Assembly (NCBI GenBank): GCA_023134875.1 | Contig: JAGLUH010000231.1 | Location: forward strand, 1 to 6,705 | DNA length: 6,705 bases | Reading direction: 5' to 3' | From: Candidatus Zixiibacteriota bacterium | GTDB taxonomy: Bacteria > Zixibacteria > MSB-5A5 > CAIYYT01 | In this document: positions 5,245 through 6,705 of the stretch, one piece after another | How the letters are laid out: each line of letters opens with the position of its first letter | Numbering within the stretch: position 1 is the first letter of the stretch | Translations under genes and position numbers: made by a program | Notes under the pieces: model-generated | What the model was told of the DNA's origin: nothing | The model's input: only the letters and a program-made list of their open reading frames with translations | Databases searched by the model: none

Positions 5245-6705
5245 CTTGTGCGATTTTCGGACTGTCGGAGAACAGACTTCAATTCAGCGGTCTGGCATTA
5301 CCAAAGCTGGAAGTGGCAGCAAATCGGCGAACCGGCACCGGTTGCTGCCGCTTAGTCTGGCCCTGTTCGTTTGCATGCTTCTCATTCATACTGACACTAT
5401 CGTGGCTGGCTTTAATTATTCCAACGTCGGGCACAGAACTCAGGTTCTCTACAGCAATGGTGATAAGAGCCATTGGCAGATGGGAGAGTCTTTCATTGAT
5501 GCCGCGTTCTCAGTGCGTTATCTCGGAGTGGAATGGAACCTTGAGCTGGCTCATATCAGACCACACGGGGATCTCAGGTTCGGATACTATGATGCGCCTG
5601 AATCAGCTCCTCTCCCTGCTGATGATAACCTGGGTGGACGTCTGTCCGGGAGAGTGTTCTTCGCCGAAGAGTATTCGCAAGCACAGCTAACGATCGAAAG
5701 CCCCAGACGATTCCTGTCAAGTACCCTGAGACTCAGGGTGAAAGATCATGAGCGAACGGAAACATTCGGGTCGATTGTTCTGCGTCCCCTGTCGTTTACT
5801 GCCGTAGGAATATCATGTGCCAAGTTCTATACTCTGCCATCGTATACAGAGCTGTACTTCAATCCGTATTCGGAAGACGGACCGATAAGGAGTGAGGGGG
5901 GAAACCTATACTGGCGTGTGCCTGCCCATGCTACTGGTGTCACTGTTACTTTTGGTGTACGCGATCGCGCATCGCTCGAGTTTCGTTCTCGCAGAGGCAG
6001 GTTCGTGTCAGACCGACCTGATTACGGAGATGTTACAATGGGAACGTATACGGCCCACGTTTATGGTACGTGGTCTCACAAAGCCGCTAATTTCAGATAT
6101 CAGAAGGAAGAGGTTTTGCTGGATGTGGGCTTCCGCGATTTGAATTTGAATTTGGATTCGCTTCTGGCACTGGATGGCGGATTCAAGTTCGCGTATTTCA
6201 ATGTTATCGACATGTATGGTCTGGACTGGAGATTTCAGCTTAGGAAAAGTAGATGGCTTATAGTACTGAACCTTGGTCAGGCCAGCGGTGAAGTCAAGGG
6301 CGTGATTCAGGCATGGCCATTTCTGCATGGCCTTTATAGGTTCCTGGGCGAAAGGCGGCACATAGTCCTTACTGGTCGTGTGAGCTGGAGCTATCTAATG
6401 CTCGGTCTACCGATCAAATCTCAAGGCGTTTTCCGGATGACAGGAGAGCTGAGTCATCTTCGAATCAACCCGGATTTGCGCTACAAGACCTGGAGACCGC
6501 TGTTCATGGGAATGGGGGCTGACGATATGCGTAACGGTGGCTTCGACATAATACACGCGAGCCTCTTGCGCTTATGTCTTAAGCCTGATATCGTATTCAG
6601 ACACTGGCAGTTGTCAGTCGAAGTAGCACAGTGGCTACCGATATCCGTAGACAAATTAGCTTCGTTAGAACGGGAGTCGGGAGAGACAACTGATAGCGGG
6701 AACAA
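5231..6705 (+). CDS. Putative exported beta-strand-rich (outer-membrane barrel-like) protein, 3' truncated by window edge
   Basis: This frame is open from 5195 to the window end without a stop, which is itself strong evidence for coding, and gives at least 491 residues from ATG 5231. The codon-by-codon reading shows a signal-like segment: Arg36-His37-Arg38, the hydrophobic run LLPLSLALFVCMLL (38-51 region), then TIVAG (56-60), with likely cleavage after Ala59 or Gly60. The rest has alternating hydrophobic and polar residues and many aromatic positions (for example FGYYD 117-121, YTELYFNPY 205-213, FKFAYFNVIDMYGLDWRFQL 318-337), as expected for a beta-barrel. The C-terminal strand that would confirm this is off the window. 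ATG 5231 overlaps the upstream lipoprotein gene by 14 bp but leaves about 35 residues before the hydrophobic core and has no clear ribosome binding site, so the true start may be a non-ATG codon further in. Family not recognised. Confidence 0.85.
   Translation, partial: MIYGNLCDFRTVGEQTSIQRSGITKAGSGSKSANRHRLLPLSLALFVCMLLIHTDTIVAGFNYSNVGHRTQVLYSNGDKSHWQMGESFIDAAFSVRYLGVEWNLELAHIRPHGDLRFGYYDAPESAPLPADDNLGGRLSGRVFFAEEYSQAQLTIESPRRFLSSTLRLRVKDHERTETFGSIVLRPLSFTAVGISCAKFYTLPSYTELYFNPYSEDGPIRSEGGNLYWRVPAHATGVTVTFGVRDRASLEFRSRRGRFVSDRPDYGDVTMGTYTAHVYGTWSHKAANFRYQKEEVLLDVGFRDLNLNLDSLLALDGGFKFAYFNVIDMYGLDWRFQLRKSRWLIVLNLGQASGEVKGVIQAWPFLHGLYRFLGERRHIVLTGRVSWSYLMLGLPIKSQGVFRMTGELSHLRINPDLRYKTWRPLFMGMGADDMRNGGFDIIHASLLRLCLKPDIVFRHWQLSVEVAQWLPISVDKLASLERESGETTDSGN
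6138..6155 (+). repeat. Three tandem hexamers inside the barrel-like gene
   Basis: ATTTGA, ATTTGA and ATTTGG are adjacent and encode an alternating Leu/Asn stretch (LNLNLD, about residues 304-309), compatible with a beta-strand. Three copies of six bases keep the frame if the copy number changes. The array is too short to claim active variation. Confidence 0.5.

Noticed and set aside
4353..5450. A shared 12-mer ACAGAACTCAGG in the lipoprotein gene and in the barrel-like gene
   Set aside because: The two copies lie in unrelated protein contexts, with no flanking similarity or repeat structure; most likely coincidence.
5238..5690. A 150-codon forward frame starting with the ATG that overlaps the lipoprotein stop
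   Set aside because: The neighbouring frame (position modulo 3 = 2) is open for about 1.5 kb through the whole region and gives a coherent signal peptide and strand-rich protein; this one stops early and gives an incoherent Ser/Cys/Trp-rich product.

Overview
The window looks like a piece of a Gram-negative bacterial chromosome. It joins a conserved housekeeping operon end to a block of envelope genes that I cannot name. The evidence for a Gram-negative host is a lipoprotein gene directly overlapping a signal-peptide-bearing, beta-strand-rich gene that resembles an outer-membrane barrel. The style of the two large envelope proteins recalls uncultured FCB-type lineages such as Zixibacteria or Gemmatimonadota relatives. 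That is an impression from memory and not a taxonomic call. Clear Shine-Dalgarno use (GGAGG before 3523) and a Rho-independent terminator show ordinary bacterial expression signals.

Region 1 (1-2801) holds the 3' part of lon (ATP-dependent protease; Walker B through the Ser/Lys dyad and the stop codon are present). It is followed, with a 4-bp ATGA overlap, by a full-length bifunctional nnr gene (NAD(P)HX epimerase plus ADP-dependent NAD(P)HX dehydratase). Both are quality-control genes, one for proteins and one for damaged nicotinamide cofactors, and the overlap implies co-translation.

Region 2 (2802-3098) is a spacer with no convincing gene. It contains two short hairpins and a strong terminator with a 10-bp stem at 2966-2995, which most simply ends the lon-nnr transcript.

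Region 3 (3099-6705) holds three same-strand reading frames: a small cysteine-rich putative lipoprotein (weakly supported), a 573-residue lipoprotein with a good ribosome binding site and a candidate promoter, and a long open frame from about 5231 that runs off the window. The last has no stop codon here, encodes at least 491 residues, and reads as a secreted, beta-strand-rich envelope protein. The second and third genes overlap by 14 bp if ATG 5231 is used, so the pair probably works together at the cell envelope. Their function is not known to me, and they are the most interesting part of the window. No mobile element, tRNA, rRNA or CRISPR array was seen.
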